DNA from: Fusibacter sp. 3D3
Lineage (GTDB): Bacteria > Bacillota > Clostridia > Peptostreptococcales > Acidaminobacteraceae
DNA: 32,418 nucleotides
Assembly: GCF_001748365.1 (NCBI RefSeq)
Contig: NZ_BDHH01000021.1
Span: 50,256-82,673, forward strand
Reading direction: 5' to 3'
Shown here: piece after piece, positions 1-8,165 of the stretch
How positions within the stretch are numbered: position 1 is the stretch's first letter
How the letters are laid out: every line of letters begins with the position of its first letter
Notes under the pieces: generated by a model
The model's input: only the letters and a program-made list of their open reading frames with translations
Databases searched by the model: none
What the model was told of the DNA's origin: nothing
Translations under genes and position numbers: made by a program

Positions 1-496
1 CTTTGCTTGTTACGATTTTTACTTCCTTTTTGACACAAGGATAGCTTTCTTTGTTCACGCTTAAGCTTGTCGAGTGATTTTCTATAATATCTAGGGTACT
101 CTGCTGATATGCCATCAGATGACACAAAAAGCTCTTTCACGGAAAAATCTAACCCTAACAATGTTTTAGGTTGAACGGCTTTTATCTCTTGTTCATATTC
201 AAACAAAACACTGGCAAAATATTTTCCAGTTGGAGTCTTGCTCACAGTTACAGATTTAAGTTTATAATCTTTATTTGTACATTAGCAAGAGCAAGACTAT
301 CTACTTCCTTAAGCCATTCATATTCCTTTTTGTATTGTGCTGGAGTATTGTTTAGCTTTTGCTTCATTTTCTCGTAATGCTCAATTTTATCACTCAGCAT
401 CTTGTTGTATATGAAGCGTACACAGCCGAACGTCTTAGCTATTAGCACTTCCTGTTCTGAATTTGGATATATTCTGAATTTGAACGCTTTATTCAA
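1..496 (-). pseudogene. tnpB: tnpB (IS605 OrfB, RNA-guided nuclease family), internally deleted and frameshifted
   Basis: The first 74 or so residues are a normal TnpB N-terminus (FKFRIYPNSEQE, then a WLKEVDSLALANVQ segment). The frame then closes within a few codons. In the -1 frame the protein resumes as YKLKSVTVSKTPTGKYF, then LLGLDFSVKELFVSSDG, which contains the first RuvC-type aspartate, and runs off the window edge. A stretch that is normally some tens of residues long between these blocks is missing, so this is a small deletion with frameshift and not a sequencing slip alone. Translation would start at TTG (494-496), overlapping the tnpA stop as TTGA. TnpB normally makes an RNA-guided DNA endonuclease; this copy cannot give a full protein. 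Confidence 0.8.
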
Positions 497-894
497 TGCT
501 TTTCACCTTGACTTTCTATATATTTCTTAATGACTTCAATGGGTGCACCACCAGTTGTAAGTAAACAATTACTTCTTGACCCAAAATATTCCTTCAAGAG
601 CTTCTTGAGAATTGATTGAAATTCCTTTTTGAGTAGCCTTGAACTTGCACTCTTATAAGCGTTAATTAACTTTGATAATTCACTATTTGGGTGCGCTTTG
701 AACAATATATGGATATGATCACTGTCATGATTCCACTCTAACAATGTTATATTGTAGTTTTTTGCAATGTACTCGAATATTTCTTTAGCGCTTTCAGATG
801 TCGCATCATCAAATACATTCCGTCTATATTTAATTACTAACACAAGATGATAACACATCAAGAACACCGAATGATTGCTATTGTCCAGTTTCAT
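493..894 (-). CDS. tnpA: IS200/IS605 Y1 transposase TnpA
   Basis: 133 residues, about the usual length for the family. The HUH motif is at residues 60-62 (H-I-H, within DSDHIHILF) and the nucleophilic tyrosine is probably Y125 in IEVIKKYIESQG, after the conserved LLTTGGAP. These proteins are single-strand HUH transposases that cut and rejoin element ends at hairpins on single-stranded DNA. ATG start; the ribosome site is weak (GGTTTGGAT). The segment KEYFGSRSN departs from the FWSRSY-like sequence common in relatives, so activity is uncertain. It overlaps the tnpB remnant by 4 bases. Confidence 0.88.
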   Translation of the reverse strand: MKLDNSNHSVFLMCYHLVLVIKYRRNVFDDATSESAKEIFEYIAKNYNITLLEWNHDSDHIHILFKAHPNSELSKLINAYKSASSRLLKKEFQSILKKLLKEYFGSRSNCLLTTGGAPIEVIKKYIESQGEKH

Positions 895-1049
895 TTATAT
901 CCAAACCCTTTTATACACTACTACTGATTATATTATAGCCTATTTCAAAGGCAAAAACCACCGATTTATCTCCCACCTACACTCTCACTGCGTGAGCAAG
1001 GAAGGCTAAGAGGAAGGAGACTTCTCGGCTTTTAGGTTAAAAAACAAAA

Positions 1050-2432
1050 CTAATTTGTAAAACCAACAATTAAGTTGATGAATGTAATTAAAATCAATAT
1101 TGGTGCAACCCATTTAGTTAAGAAGTCAAAAATACCTACCCATGAATGTGCTAACTCACCACTATTTGTAATTTCATCATCTACATCTTTCTTACTCATA
1201 ATCCAGCCCACAAAGATTGAAATGAAGAATCCGCCAATTGGTAACAATAAATCTGACAATTCAATCATCCAGTCAAAGAATCCAAACCATGTTACTGCCC
1301 CTGCTTTAAGCAATGGTAACGTAAAATTAATCGTCCCGTTAGTTAAGGATTCAAATGCGCCGAGTGCTGTGATTGCCACAGTCGCAATGATAGTCGCTTT
1401 TTTACGATCCCAGCCTTTGTCCTCTACGAAGTATGCAACAACAACTTCAAGAATAGAAATTGAAGACGTTAAAGCTGCAACTGCAAGCAAAACAAAGAAC
1501 ATAATTGCAAAGATATAACCGCCTGGCATTTGATTAAATACATTTGGTAATGTAATAAATACAAGACCCGGACCTGAACCTGGCTCAATACCAAAAGCAA
1601 ACACTGCTGGGAAAATCGCAAGACCTGCTAACAAAGCAATCGCTGTATCTGCAATGGTTACTTGTAGTGCCGTTACACCTAAGTTCTCTTTTTTACCAAT
1701 GTAGGAACCATATGTGATCATGGTACCCATACCTAATGAAAGCGAGAAAAAAGCATGTCCTAGCGCAGACATAATCCCTGCAGCGGTAAGTTTACCGAAA
1801 TCAGGTTGGAATAAAAATGCAATCCCTTCCCCAGCACCTTGTAACGTAACTGCTCTAATGTCAAGGATTATGATGATCAGTAATAATAAAGGCATCAAAA
1901 TTTTAGAATACTTTTCAATACCGTTCTTTACACCACCAAGAATAACGCCTGCTGTTAAAGCCATAAAAATAACTTGAAACAAAACAGGTTTCCAAGGACT
2001 CGATACCAATGCGCCAAACATACCACCTAGTGCCTCTGGATTTTGCCCTGCAAAAGAATTCGTAATTGCAGAGAATACATAACTCAAAGTCCATCCAGCA
2101 ACAACACCATAGTATGAAAGAATGACAAATGCGGTTATAAAGCCTAACCATCCAGTCAAAAACCAAGGTGTGTTCGGTTTCAATTTCTTAAATGACGAAA
2201 TTGCATTCGCTTGAGCTCTACGTCCAATTGTGAACTCTTGAAGCATAACCGGTAAACCAATAAGTGCAATACAAAGTAAATAAACGAGAATAAATGCAGC
2301 GCCACCATACTTACCTGTAATATACGGAAATTTCCATATATTTCCTAACCCTATCGCTGATCCAGCTGCAGCAGCGATGATGCCCATCTTAGATGAAAAG
2401 CCATCTCTTTGTTGAAGATTTTTGTTTTCCAT
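1050..2432 (-). CDS. Neurotransmitter:sodium symporter (NSS) family transporter
   Basis: 460 residues, a LeuT-fold Na+-coupled amino-acid or amine transporter in the inner membrane. The family signature is clear near the N-terminus: GSAIGLGNIWKFPY around residues 24-37, in unwound helix 1, which binds substrate and sodium. This is followed by about ten further hydrophobic helices (11 in all is usual for bacterial members). The cytoplasmic N-terminus is polar and the last helix ends at the C-terminus. ATG start with a strong AGGAGGGGG site. It is a single gene: a promoter-like sequence lies about 230 bases upstream (2665-2693). The substrate cannot be told from sequence; tryptophan, tyrosine and other hydrophobic amino acids are known for bacterial relatives. 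Confidence 0.93.
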   Translation of the reverse strand: MENKNLQQRDGFSSKMGIIAAAAGSAIGLGNIWKFPYITGKYGGAAFILVYLLCIALIGLPVMLQEFTIGRRAQANAISSFKKLKPNTPWFLTGWLGFITAFVILSYYGVVAGWTLSYVFSAITNSFAGQNPEALGGMFGALVSSPWKPVLFQVIFMALTAGVILGGVKNGIEKYSKILMPLLLLIIIILDIRAVTLQGAGEGIAFLFQPDFGKLTAAGIMSALGHAFFSLSLGMGTMITYGSYIGKKENLGVTALQVTIADTAIALLAGLAIFPAVFAFGIEPGSGPGLVFITLPNVFNQMPGGYIFAIMFFVLLAVAALTSSISILEVVVAYFVEDKGWDRKKATIIATVAITALGAFESLTNGTINFTLPLLKAGAVTWFGFFDWMIELSDLLLPIGGFFISIFVGWIMSKKDVDDEITNSGELAHSWVGIFDFLTKWVAPILILITFINLIVGFTN

Positions 2433-2664
2433 AAATCCCCCTCCTGATATATTGTTGATCGACGTTTAAAGGCGCTATCCTCTATCAAAACCACAATATC
2501 CTCCAATACTTCTTTCCCCAACATCTAAATATTGTGTGTTTATCAAAAGCATAGTTTACTTCAAATGTTAATAAAGTGTAACAGAAATTTGAACTTTATT
2601 CAATATAAAAAATAAATTTTATGATGCAAAAGTAAACTTCTTTACATTTTATTAACATATTCAA

Positions 2665-2693
2665 ATTTTATCACAATCCTTAAAAACAATCAA
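2665..2693 (-). promoter_or_regulatory. Probable sigma-A promoter of the NSS transporter
   Basis: On the minus strand TTGATT (2688-2693) and TAAAAT (2665-2670) are separated by exactly 17 bases, in the 307-base gap (2433-2739) between the COG2509 gene and the transporter. Transcription would start near 2658 and give a leader of about 225 bases, which is long but shows no riboswitch or terminator that I recognise. The rest of the gap is AT-rich and otherwise featureless. Confidence 0.55.
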
Positions 2694-2739
2694 CAAGTTG
2701 TCAGAGTATTCGGATATATTCGCAATTATTCACTTTTCT

Positions 2740-4422
2740 TCAAAATAATTTACTTTCTATTATTTTCTCTGCAATCTTAATACCGTCAACACATGAACTT
2801 GTGATGCCACCAGCATAACCAGAACCTTCTCCACAAGGATATAAACCTTTGACATTGAATGACTCCAAAGATGCATTATTTCTCAAAATTCTGACGGGAG
2901 AAGAACTTCTTGATTCAACTGCAGTTAAAACAGCTCTTGGATCATTAAACCCCTTAATTTTATTACCAAAGTTCACAATACCTTCTTTTAAAGCTTCCAA
3001 AATGTAGTCTGGAAATATTTCACTAAAATCACTCATTTGCGTTTCTGGTTTATAAGTGGCCTGCATTGCATCAAACGCTTCATCATAAGAAACGTTTAAC
3101 GCACTATAATAACTTTGATTTTGCTGTATCATTTCATTTTCTTTTAGATTTTCGCCTAAAAAAGCGCCCACCGTGGTAATTGGTGCACTATAATTCATAC
3201 CGCCACATTTAAAGGCCTTTTCTTCTAAATCTCTCTGCCATTCTATCCCCTTCAAAACGTCTGAATACTGATCCGGATTGACGCCATAATCCAAGGGTTC
3301 TATATTGACTAGTATGGCACTATTTGCATTGTATTCTGATCTTGCAAACTCACTCATGCCATTAACCACTAATCGATTTTCCTCAGAAGCTGAACCCACC
3401 ACTGTCCCACCAGGGCACATGCAGAATGAATACAGGTTTCGACCATTGCGGCTTTTATGGGTTAATTTATAATCCGCTGCACCTAATCGCTTGTTGGTGT
3501 GATCTACACCATACTGCGATGCATTAATCAATATTTGAGGGTGCTCAATTCTTACACCAACCGCAAAAGGCTTCGCTTCCATTTTCACATTGAGGTCATG
3601 TAAGTGTTTATAAAAGGCCCTTGCACTATGGCCAATTGCAAGCACCACATGCTCTGTCTCTATCGTCTTTTTTATACCGGTCTTCAAGTCTGTGACGCCA
3701 ACCCCTTTTATATGTTGATCTTCTAAGATGAGCGCCTCAGCGCAACTGCTGAAAAAGATTTCGCCACCTTGTTTTAAGATTTCATTGCGCATATTTTTAA
3801 CAACAACCTTCAACCGATCCGTCCCTATATGCGGTTTATTTTTATAACGAATTTCTTCAGGAGCACCCGCCTCAATAAGCGCTTCAATTACAAACTCAAT
3901 GCGAGTGTCCTTAATGCGGGTCGTCAACTTGCCATCCGAAAAGGTACCTGCGCCACCCTCTCCAAACTGGACATTTGAAAAGGGATTGAGAATGCCCTTC
4001 TCCCAAAACGCATTTACACTTTGAGTTCTTTCTTCAACGGACTCGCCTTGTTCAATTACAATCGGTTTTAATCCCGCTCTTGAAAGCACCAAAGCAGCGA
4101 ACATGCCTGCAGGACCAAATCCAATGACGACAGGTCTTGACTTTAAAGATACCTCACTTAAATCGATTTCTTCATATATGGCCTTATAGCCCTTGGGTGC
4201 TTTTGCAGCCCCCTTCTCTATCAACTTTTTATCTATGGTTGTTTCTACATCAATTGTATAAGAAAAAATAATTTCTTTTCTTGCATCAATAGATTCTCTG
4301 ACCATTTTAAAATTTAAGAGTTCATTTGGTTTTAGTCTCAATTTTTGTTCAATTTTTTTGATAATATTGGCATCATCAAAAGTTTCATCTAATCTAAATT
4401 TGATTTCATTTACTCTTATCAC
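2740..4422 (-). CDS. FAD-dependent dehydrogenase of the COG2509 type
   Basis: 560 residues. An N-terminal domain of about 90 residues of unknown role precedes a Rossmann FAD site, VVIGFGPAGMFAALVLSRAG (GxGxxG at 101-106). The conserved block NVQFGEGGAGTFSDGKL follows, and the C-terminus has the FAD-closing CGEGSGYAGGITSSCVDG. This family is widespread in Firmicutes and other bacteria, but its substrate is not established. Start is GTG at 4422 with AGAGG six bases ahead. It begins 11 bases after the 73-residue membrane protein and is probably the last gene of a three-gene operon with the GH18 protein. Confidence 0.85.
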   Translation of the reverse strand: MIRVNEIKFRLDETFDDANIIKKIEQKLRLKPNELLNFKMVRESIDARKEIIFSYTIDVETTIDKKLIEKGAAKAPKGYKAIYEEIDLSEVSLKSRPVVIGFGPAGMFAALVLSRAGLKPIVIEQGESVEERTQSVNAFWEKGILNPFSNVQFGEGGAGTFSDGKLTTRIKDTRIEFVIEALIEAGAPEEIRYKNKPHIGTDRLKVVVKNMRNEILKQGGEIFFSSCAEALILEDQHIKGVGVTDLKTGIKKTIETEHVVLAIGHSARAFYKHLHDLNVKMEAKPFAVGVRIEHPQILINASQYGVDHTNKRLGAADYKLTHKSRNGRNLYSFCMCPGGTVVGSASEENRLVVNGMSEFARSEYNANSAILVNIEPLDYGVNPDQYSDVLKGIEWQRDLEEKAFKCGGMNYSAPITTVGAFLGENLKENEMIQQNQSYYSALNVSYDEAFDAMQATYKPETQMSDFSEIFPDYILEALKEGIVNFGNKIKGFNDPRAVLTAVESRSSSPVRILRNNASLESFNVKGLYPCGEGSGYAGGITSSCVDGIKIAEKIIESKLF

Positions 4423-4433
4423 GCTAACCTCTT

Positions 4434-4655
4434 CTATTCATTATTTGTATTTTCAATCAACTGGTCTTTCAGATCAACCATCCCAAGTGCCTTTGCGCGT
4501 TCTATGATCTCATTATCTGATAGATTCATGTGTATTTGTCGATTATTCTCATAGTTCCCTATAATCCCATAAAATATCAACGAGAGGCCTATGATTAAAA
4601 AAAGCCAATATTTAAAAAGTCTATTCAGATTCACAATTAGTCCTATTCGCTCCAT
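4434..4655 (-). CDS. Small single-pass membrane protein, unknown function
   Basis: 73 residues: a short basic N-terminus, one hydrophobic helix (about residues 15-32, YWLFLIIGLSLIFYGIIG) and a polar C-terminal part with the motif NLSDNEIIERAKALGMVDL. A SDEEIIxRAxxLGM-like motif occurs, from memory, in small clostridial membrane proteins and near the ends of some MltG-like cell-wall proteins, but that link is weak. It lies 8 bases after the GH18 gene and 11 before the FAD protein, so it is very likely co-transcribed with both. No function is assigned. Confidence 0.65.
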   Translation of the reverse strand: MERIGLIVNLNRLFKYWLFLIIGLSLIFYGIIGNYENNRQIHMNLSDNEIIERAKALGMVDLKDQLIENTNNE

Positions 4656-4663
4656 ATAGCTAC

Positions 4664-6430
4664 CTACTCTTCTATTTCTTTAAGAAGCATATCATAAACG
4701 GATATATCCTCAAAACCTCTTCTCCAGCACGCTATACCCTTTAAACCAAGTTTTTTAACCAAGGCGGCCTTTTTGGATAGTGTTACTTCATTTTCTACCC
4801 ATATTTTGTGAATACTGTTCTCTTCAATATAGGATACATAAAAGAGCCCCTCTTGCTCATTCCATATGGGACTTAACGCTTTTTCGGCTATTAAAGCGTT
4901 TTGCGCAACCATACCGATTGCTTTTGATGTCACCTTCACTTTATCCGCTTCTTCATTTGACAAATTCTCTGTCCATACTCTGGTGTAGAAGGGCAGCCCC
5001 ATAACAACCTTATGACTTGGCACGACTTTTATAATCTTCATCAAACTACTTTCAACCCAATCGTAAGAAGAAACTGGACCACTTATTGGACTTGAAGCCC
5101 AATATTCATCATATGTCATAATGACCAAATAATCAACAATTTTCCCAAGAACTCTTCTATCAAAGCATTTGGACCAATTATCACTCCCGTCCATAACCGT
5201 GACATCCATCGATAACGTCACGCCAAATTCATTACATTGCCACGCGAGTTCATTTACAAAATGAGATAGTATGTCCTTATCTTTTAAATAGATATTTTCA
5301 AAATCTAAATTGATACCATTGATACCATACTCTAAACACAACGTTATCATTTGATCAATAAACTGCTTTCTGCCCGCGTATGAACTTAAAAAATCATGTG
5401 TCAAATCTGGATCAAACGCATTTGTTGCCAATATCCATGTTTCTAAATTGTTTACTCTACTCCATTTAAGATAATCTATAGATACTTTTTCTGTTATATC
5501 CCCTTGAGCCGTTTTAAGTTCTACCCATGTTGGCGAAACAACATTCACCCCATTCATTTTAGGAATTTGCTCTGTATTTGGATTTTTAGAATACACCGCT
5601 TCCCAAACTAGAAAAATAGGGTGCTCAAACGCCTTTTTGTCTGGATAAAAATCATCCGCAGCATATTTGTAAACACTTGCATCAGTTGAATCACTAAACT
5701 GATTTAACCCATAGCCAATCGTTCTTCCATTAAAAATAAGCGCAATATCTGCCTCAACTTCATATGAAATGATTTGATGGGTCGTCTCAATACTATCCAC
5801 AACTGAAAGCTGTTTTAGTATATCTGATATTTTGGGATAAGCTTTAAGCAATTGAGAATTTTTAAGTTTGTCTTCACTTTTTAGTAAATAAGATTTATGA
5901 TTTACACGTTTCATTTGATATTGGATTGCATCAAGCGTGACAATATGCGTTTGATGATCTTCACTTGATAGGATATGGACACCTATCTGATCAAACCCCT
6001 CAAGCGTATTTAAAGCCTCCGCTGCAATATAGATCTGGTCATTCATCACCTTAACGGTCACAAATTCTGTGATTTTTTGAGTGTTTAAGGTCGCTTGACC
6101 ATTTGAATCCACAACCAAAAGATTGCCATTCCATATCAGAGATAAAATGCCTTTAGAAACATCGTACTGATATGTCGCATCAATCTCTTTTAACCATTCC
6201 AAATTAACATAATTGGGCTCAGCAACTAGAAAATCTGACGCGTCTATATAGACTTGATCTATCCCTAAAAAATAAACCGCAGGTTCATTACTTTCAATTT
6301 CTATTTTTTGAAAATGTTCACTTAACCAGTATCTAAGTTTAATATTTTTGTCTATATTAAAGGATATGTACGTCATCAATAAGAGTAATATTATAACAAT
6401 ACCTATAACCACATTTATTATTTTTCTCAT
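4664..6430 (-). CDS. Membrane-anchored glycoside hydrolase family 18 protein (YaaH/YdhD-like)
   Basis: 588 residues. The N-terminus is an uncleaved signal anchor (about residues 4-25). The middle (about 40-280) resembles copper-amine-oxidase-like/SH3-like stalk modules found on clostridial surface proteins. The C-terminal half (about 300-585) is a GH18 barrel: the catalytic-strand motif reads NGINLDFE, keeping the aspartate and the catalytic glutamate of DxxDxDxE but with Asn in the first two Asp positions. Later strands LVIMTYDEYW and VVMGLPFYTRVW are typical of the peptidoglycan-active YaaH/SleL subgroup. It probably acts on cell-wall glycan outside the membrane. Start is ATG with GGATGGTG upstream. 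The DnaA-box block lies immediately 5' of it. Confidence 0.85.
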   Translation of the reverse strand: MRKIINVVIGIVIILLLLMTYISFNIDKNIKLRYWLSEHFQKIEIESNEPAVYFLGIDQVYIDASDFLVAEPNYVNLEWLKEIDATYQYDVSKGILSLIWNGNLLVVDSNGQATLNTQKITEFVTVKVMNDQIYIAAEALNTLEGFDQIGVHILSSEDHQTHIVTLDAIQYQMKRVNHKSYLLKSEDKLKNSQLLKAYPKISDILKQLSVVDSIETTHQIISYEVEADIALIFNGRTIGYGLNQFSDSTDASVYKYAADDFYPDKKAFEHPIFLVWEAVYSKNPNTEQIPKMNGVNVVSPTWVELKTAQGDITEKVSIDYLKWSRVNNLETWILATNAFDPDLTHDFLSSYAGRKQFIDQMITLCLEYGINGINLDFENIYLKDKDILSHFVNELAWQCNEFGVTLSMDVTVMDGSDNWSKCFDRRVLGKIVDYLVIMTYDEYWASSPISGPVSSYDWVESSLMKIIKVVPSHKVVMGLPFYTRVWTENLSNEEADKVKVTSKAIGMVAQNALIAEKALSPIWNEQEGLFYVSYIEENSIHKIWVENEVTLSKKAALVKKLGLKGIACWRRGFEDISVYDMLLKEIEE

Positions 6431-6458
6431 ACTTCACCATCCTTATGCATTTCCCAAT

Positions 6459-6699
6459 TTATCCACAATCCTTTTACATGTTTTGATTTTTACAACTCAA
6501 AAATTGTGGATAACTCTGTCCTCTTTTTCGCTTTATTGCTCAATTCACAGATTCTATCCACACAGTCCACATTCTATCCACAATTTTCCACGTTTTTTCA
6601 CGCTTTATGTCCACGATCCATCCACACCATCTTTAAAGTTTTCCTCTATTTTTCCCAGTTATCAAGAATGTTTTCTAAGTTATCCAGTTGTTATCCACA
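6459..6699. promoter_or_regulatory. Cluster of DnaA boxes without a dnaA gene
   Basis: Three perfect TTATCCACA boxes: 6459-6467 (+), 6505-6513 (-) and 6691-6699 (+). Two one-mismatch boxes CTATCCACA at 6554-6562 and 6574-6582 (+) form an exact 20-base-spaced direct repeat. Two-mismatch sites lie at 6584-6592 (TTTTCCACG), 6618-6626 (CCATCCACA) and 6680-6688 (TTATCCAGT). Most point the same way and the plus strand is strikingly poor in G. This fills the 291-base gap between the GH18 gene and the DUF1048-like gene. An AT-rich flank lies at about 6700-6740. Density is like an origin or a DnaA-titrating cluster; no dnaA or dnaN is near. Confidence 0.8.
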
Positions 6700-6721
6700 G
6701 GACAATTATAACATAAAAGCC

Positions 6722-7396
6722 TTATATTTTTTTAAATTGATTGACTTGAAGCTTCATTCTCCATGTTCTGATTAGAAAAAATACGATACTCGTCAGTAAA
6801 GCTAATGCTTCAACTTTAAGCATATTTATGCCTATAAGATTGCCTTCTGAAAAATTGTGTCTTAAAAAGGTTAGTGCCAATAGGCTTATAACGGTATATG
6901 CAATCAAGTATAAAAGAATGTAAAGGATCATTCTTTTTCTGCTAAAGGCATATTTATGACTGACAAACGAACCGACTCCGCCACCGAATGCCCCTGCTAA
7001 TAAAATACTAAAACTTCTCGGCGAGACATAAAATAGACTTCCCTCTACATACTGTTCTATTGAAGGATTTAATTTCCCCCAGAAATAAATCATCGGCACA
7101 ATAATTGAAATTGCTATTCCGATAATAAATATAATTTCCACCATCACATCTATTGGTTTCTTTCTTGGACAGCTTTCGATTAAGGCATCACAAAACGCTT
7201 TGTAATTGTCTCCAATAACGATTTCAGATTCTTGTCCACGCTCTTGACTTTCTAAAAGCATTCCTGCAAGGTCCAGTTGTACTTCTTTTAAAACAATTGT
7301 GTTTATACCGTTGGCATAGATATAATTCGTCAACTTTCCCAATACACTTTTGTTTTTTTTATTTAATTGTCTTCTGATTCGACTTAACGCTCTCAC
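6722..7396 (-). CDS. DUF1048-like cytosolic head plus four-helix membrane protein, partner of PadR
   Basis: 224 residues. The N-terminal 85 or so residues are polar, with the pattern LDLAGMLLESQERG and YKAFCDALIESCPRKK, which resembles the DUF1048/HAAS-type domain often encoded after PadR regulators. It is followed by about four hydrophobic helices (roughly 88-110, 128-145, 158-178 and 193-210). The gene starts with GTG directly after the PadR stop codon (TAA-GTG), so the two are translationally coupled. It may sense or process an envelope signal that the PadR protein reports, but this is inferred from gene pairing only. Confidence 0.7.
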   Translation of the reverse strand: MRALSRIRRQLNKKNKSVLGKLTNYIYANGINTIVLKEVQLDLAGMLLESQERGQESEIVIGDNYKAFCDALIESCPRKKPIDVMVEIIFIIGIAISIIVPMIYFWGKLNPSIEQYVEGSLFYVSPRSFSILLAGAFGGGVGSFVSHKYAFSRKRMILYILLYLIAYTVISLLALTFLRHNFSEGNLIGINMLKVEALALLTSIVFFLIRTWRMKLQVNQFKKI

Positions 7397-7720
7397 TTAT
7401 TTTTCGCCTCCCCTTAGCGCCTCTACGCTGTTTCTCAATTGTTCCCATTCATTTAAAAATAATAGTCTCTCCTTTTGCCCCTTCTCTGTCAATGTATAAT
7501 ATTTTCTCTTTGGACCCAATGGAGAGCCTTTTAATTCAGATAACAGAACACCTTGCTTTTCTAGTCTAATGAGTAGCGGATATATTGTACCTTCTGTAAT
7601 TCCCGAAAAGCCATAATTTTTTAAAATTTCTAAAATCCCATACCCATAAGTATTTTGATCCTGAATAATCTCAAGTATGCAACCTTCCAAAATGCCTTTT
7701 AGCATTTGTGTTTTATCCAA
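7397..7720 (-). CDS. PadR-family transcriptional regulator
   Basis: About 107 residues from the chosen TTG at 7720. The winged-helix pattern is standard: MLKGILEGCILEII, then YGYGILEIL, GITEGTIYPLLIRLEKQGVL, and the wing GPKRKYYTLTEKG. The longest frame would start with GTG at 7738, but that GTG overlaps the GGAGGTG ribosome site, which sits nine bases before the TTG, so the shorter form is preferred. PadR proteins usually repress their own operon. A good promoter with an inverted repeat over its -10 box lies just upstream. The gene is joined to the membrane protein that follows it. Confidence 0.88.
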   Translation of the reverse strand: MDKTQMLKGILEGCILEIIQDQNTYGYGILEILKNYGFSGITEGTIYPLLIRLEKQGVLLSELKGSPLGPKRKYYTLTEKGQKERLLFLNEWEQLRNSVEALRGGEK

Positions 7721-7757
7721 ATTAAATTTCACCTCCACACGCTTGTTTTACATAACA

Positions 7758-7794
7758 CCTACTACATTGTAATGCAAGGTAGGGTATACGTCAA
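7758..7794 (-). promoter_or_regulatory. padR promoter with a possible operator
   Basis: On the minus strand TTGACG (7789-7794), 17 bases, then TACAAT (7766-7771): a near-consensus sigma-A promoter ending about 40 bases before the PadR start. An inverted repeat CCTAC (7758-7762) and GTAGG (7779-7783) spans the -10 box and would be a fitting PadR autoregulatory site; the operator call is a guess. Confidence 0.65.
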
Positions 7795-8165
7795 GTGTAT
7801 GAGTATTTAATGATCTGATGATCTTAGACAACTCTCGGCTCTGTTCAGAGAAAAGAGTTGAATACCTTCAAATAAGCATTAAAAGTCTCAAAAACAAGCA
7901 AAGGAGCAAGGATTCATTGAATCCCCACCCCAACTATTGACTTTGAACCTAACGCCTTGTATGATCGGACATATATCCCTACTGTATGTTATGCTAAATT
8001 TTGAGTTTTAGCAATGACTTTGTTTTTATATCCTTGTTGATAATTGAAAATGACTATATAGCAGATGTGCACACGCAATTATTTGACATAATAAGTTTTA
8101 AAACGCCCTTTAGAATCCACATATTGTCAATATTGATTTTTAATCACGATTAATCATTGACTAAA
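7795..8165. other. Gene-free accessory stretch holding one copy of a 29-base hairpin repeat
   Basis: No reading frame here looks coding. The only clear structure is the repeat at 7903-7931. The rest is AT-rich sequence without a recognisable transposase fragment, RNA gene or terminator. Confidence 0.5.
7903..7931. repeat. Hairpin repeat, copy 1
   Basis: The core GGATTCA-T-TGAATCC (7910-7924) is a perfect 7-base stem. The 29-base unit matches 23 of 29 positions with the unit at 9550-9578, gap-free. In this copy the outer arms no longer pair fully, so it looks like a decayed copy. Confidence 0.6.

Larger units (their letters stand above)
1..1020 (-). mobile_element. IS200/IS605-family element, partial, with broken tnpB
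   Basis: A Y1 transposase gene (tnpA) followed by a tnpB remnant in the 4-base-overlap arrangement typical of IS605-type elements. The left end should lie upstream of tnpA, in about 895-1020, where a small stem-loop (CTCAC/GTGAG at 984-996) is visible; the exact border cannot be fixed. The right end and the guide-RNA region expected after tnpB lie outside the window. The next gene, an NSS transporter, ends at 1050, so the element sits just downstream of it. Confidence 0.75.

Noticed and set aside
961-1040. A terminator for the NSS transporter gene at about 1004-1035.
   Set aside because: The GCTAAGAGGAAG and CTTCTCGGC arms pair only imperfectly and the area probably belongs to the IS605-type left end.
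1075-1518. A 147-residue plus-strand frame, and similar long plus-strand frames at 13755-14231, 6348-6716 and over the ribosomal genes.
   Set aside because: They lie antisense to well-supported genes or over the DnaA-box block, have no ribosome sites of note and no recognisable domains.
6551-6592. The repeated TTCTATCCACA units as a CRISPR or tandem repeat.
   Set aside because: Only two exact copies, 11 bases each, with a 9-base gap. They are explained as DnaA boxes.
6459-6699. Calling the DnaA-box block the chromosomal origin (oriC).
   Set aside because: There is no dnaA, dnaN, rpmH or recF nearby, and no clear unwinding element with DnaA-trio repeats was found. The genome-wide context needed for an oriC call is not available.
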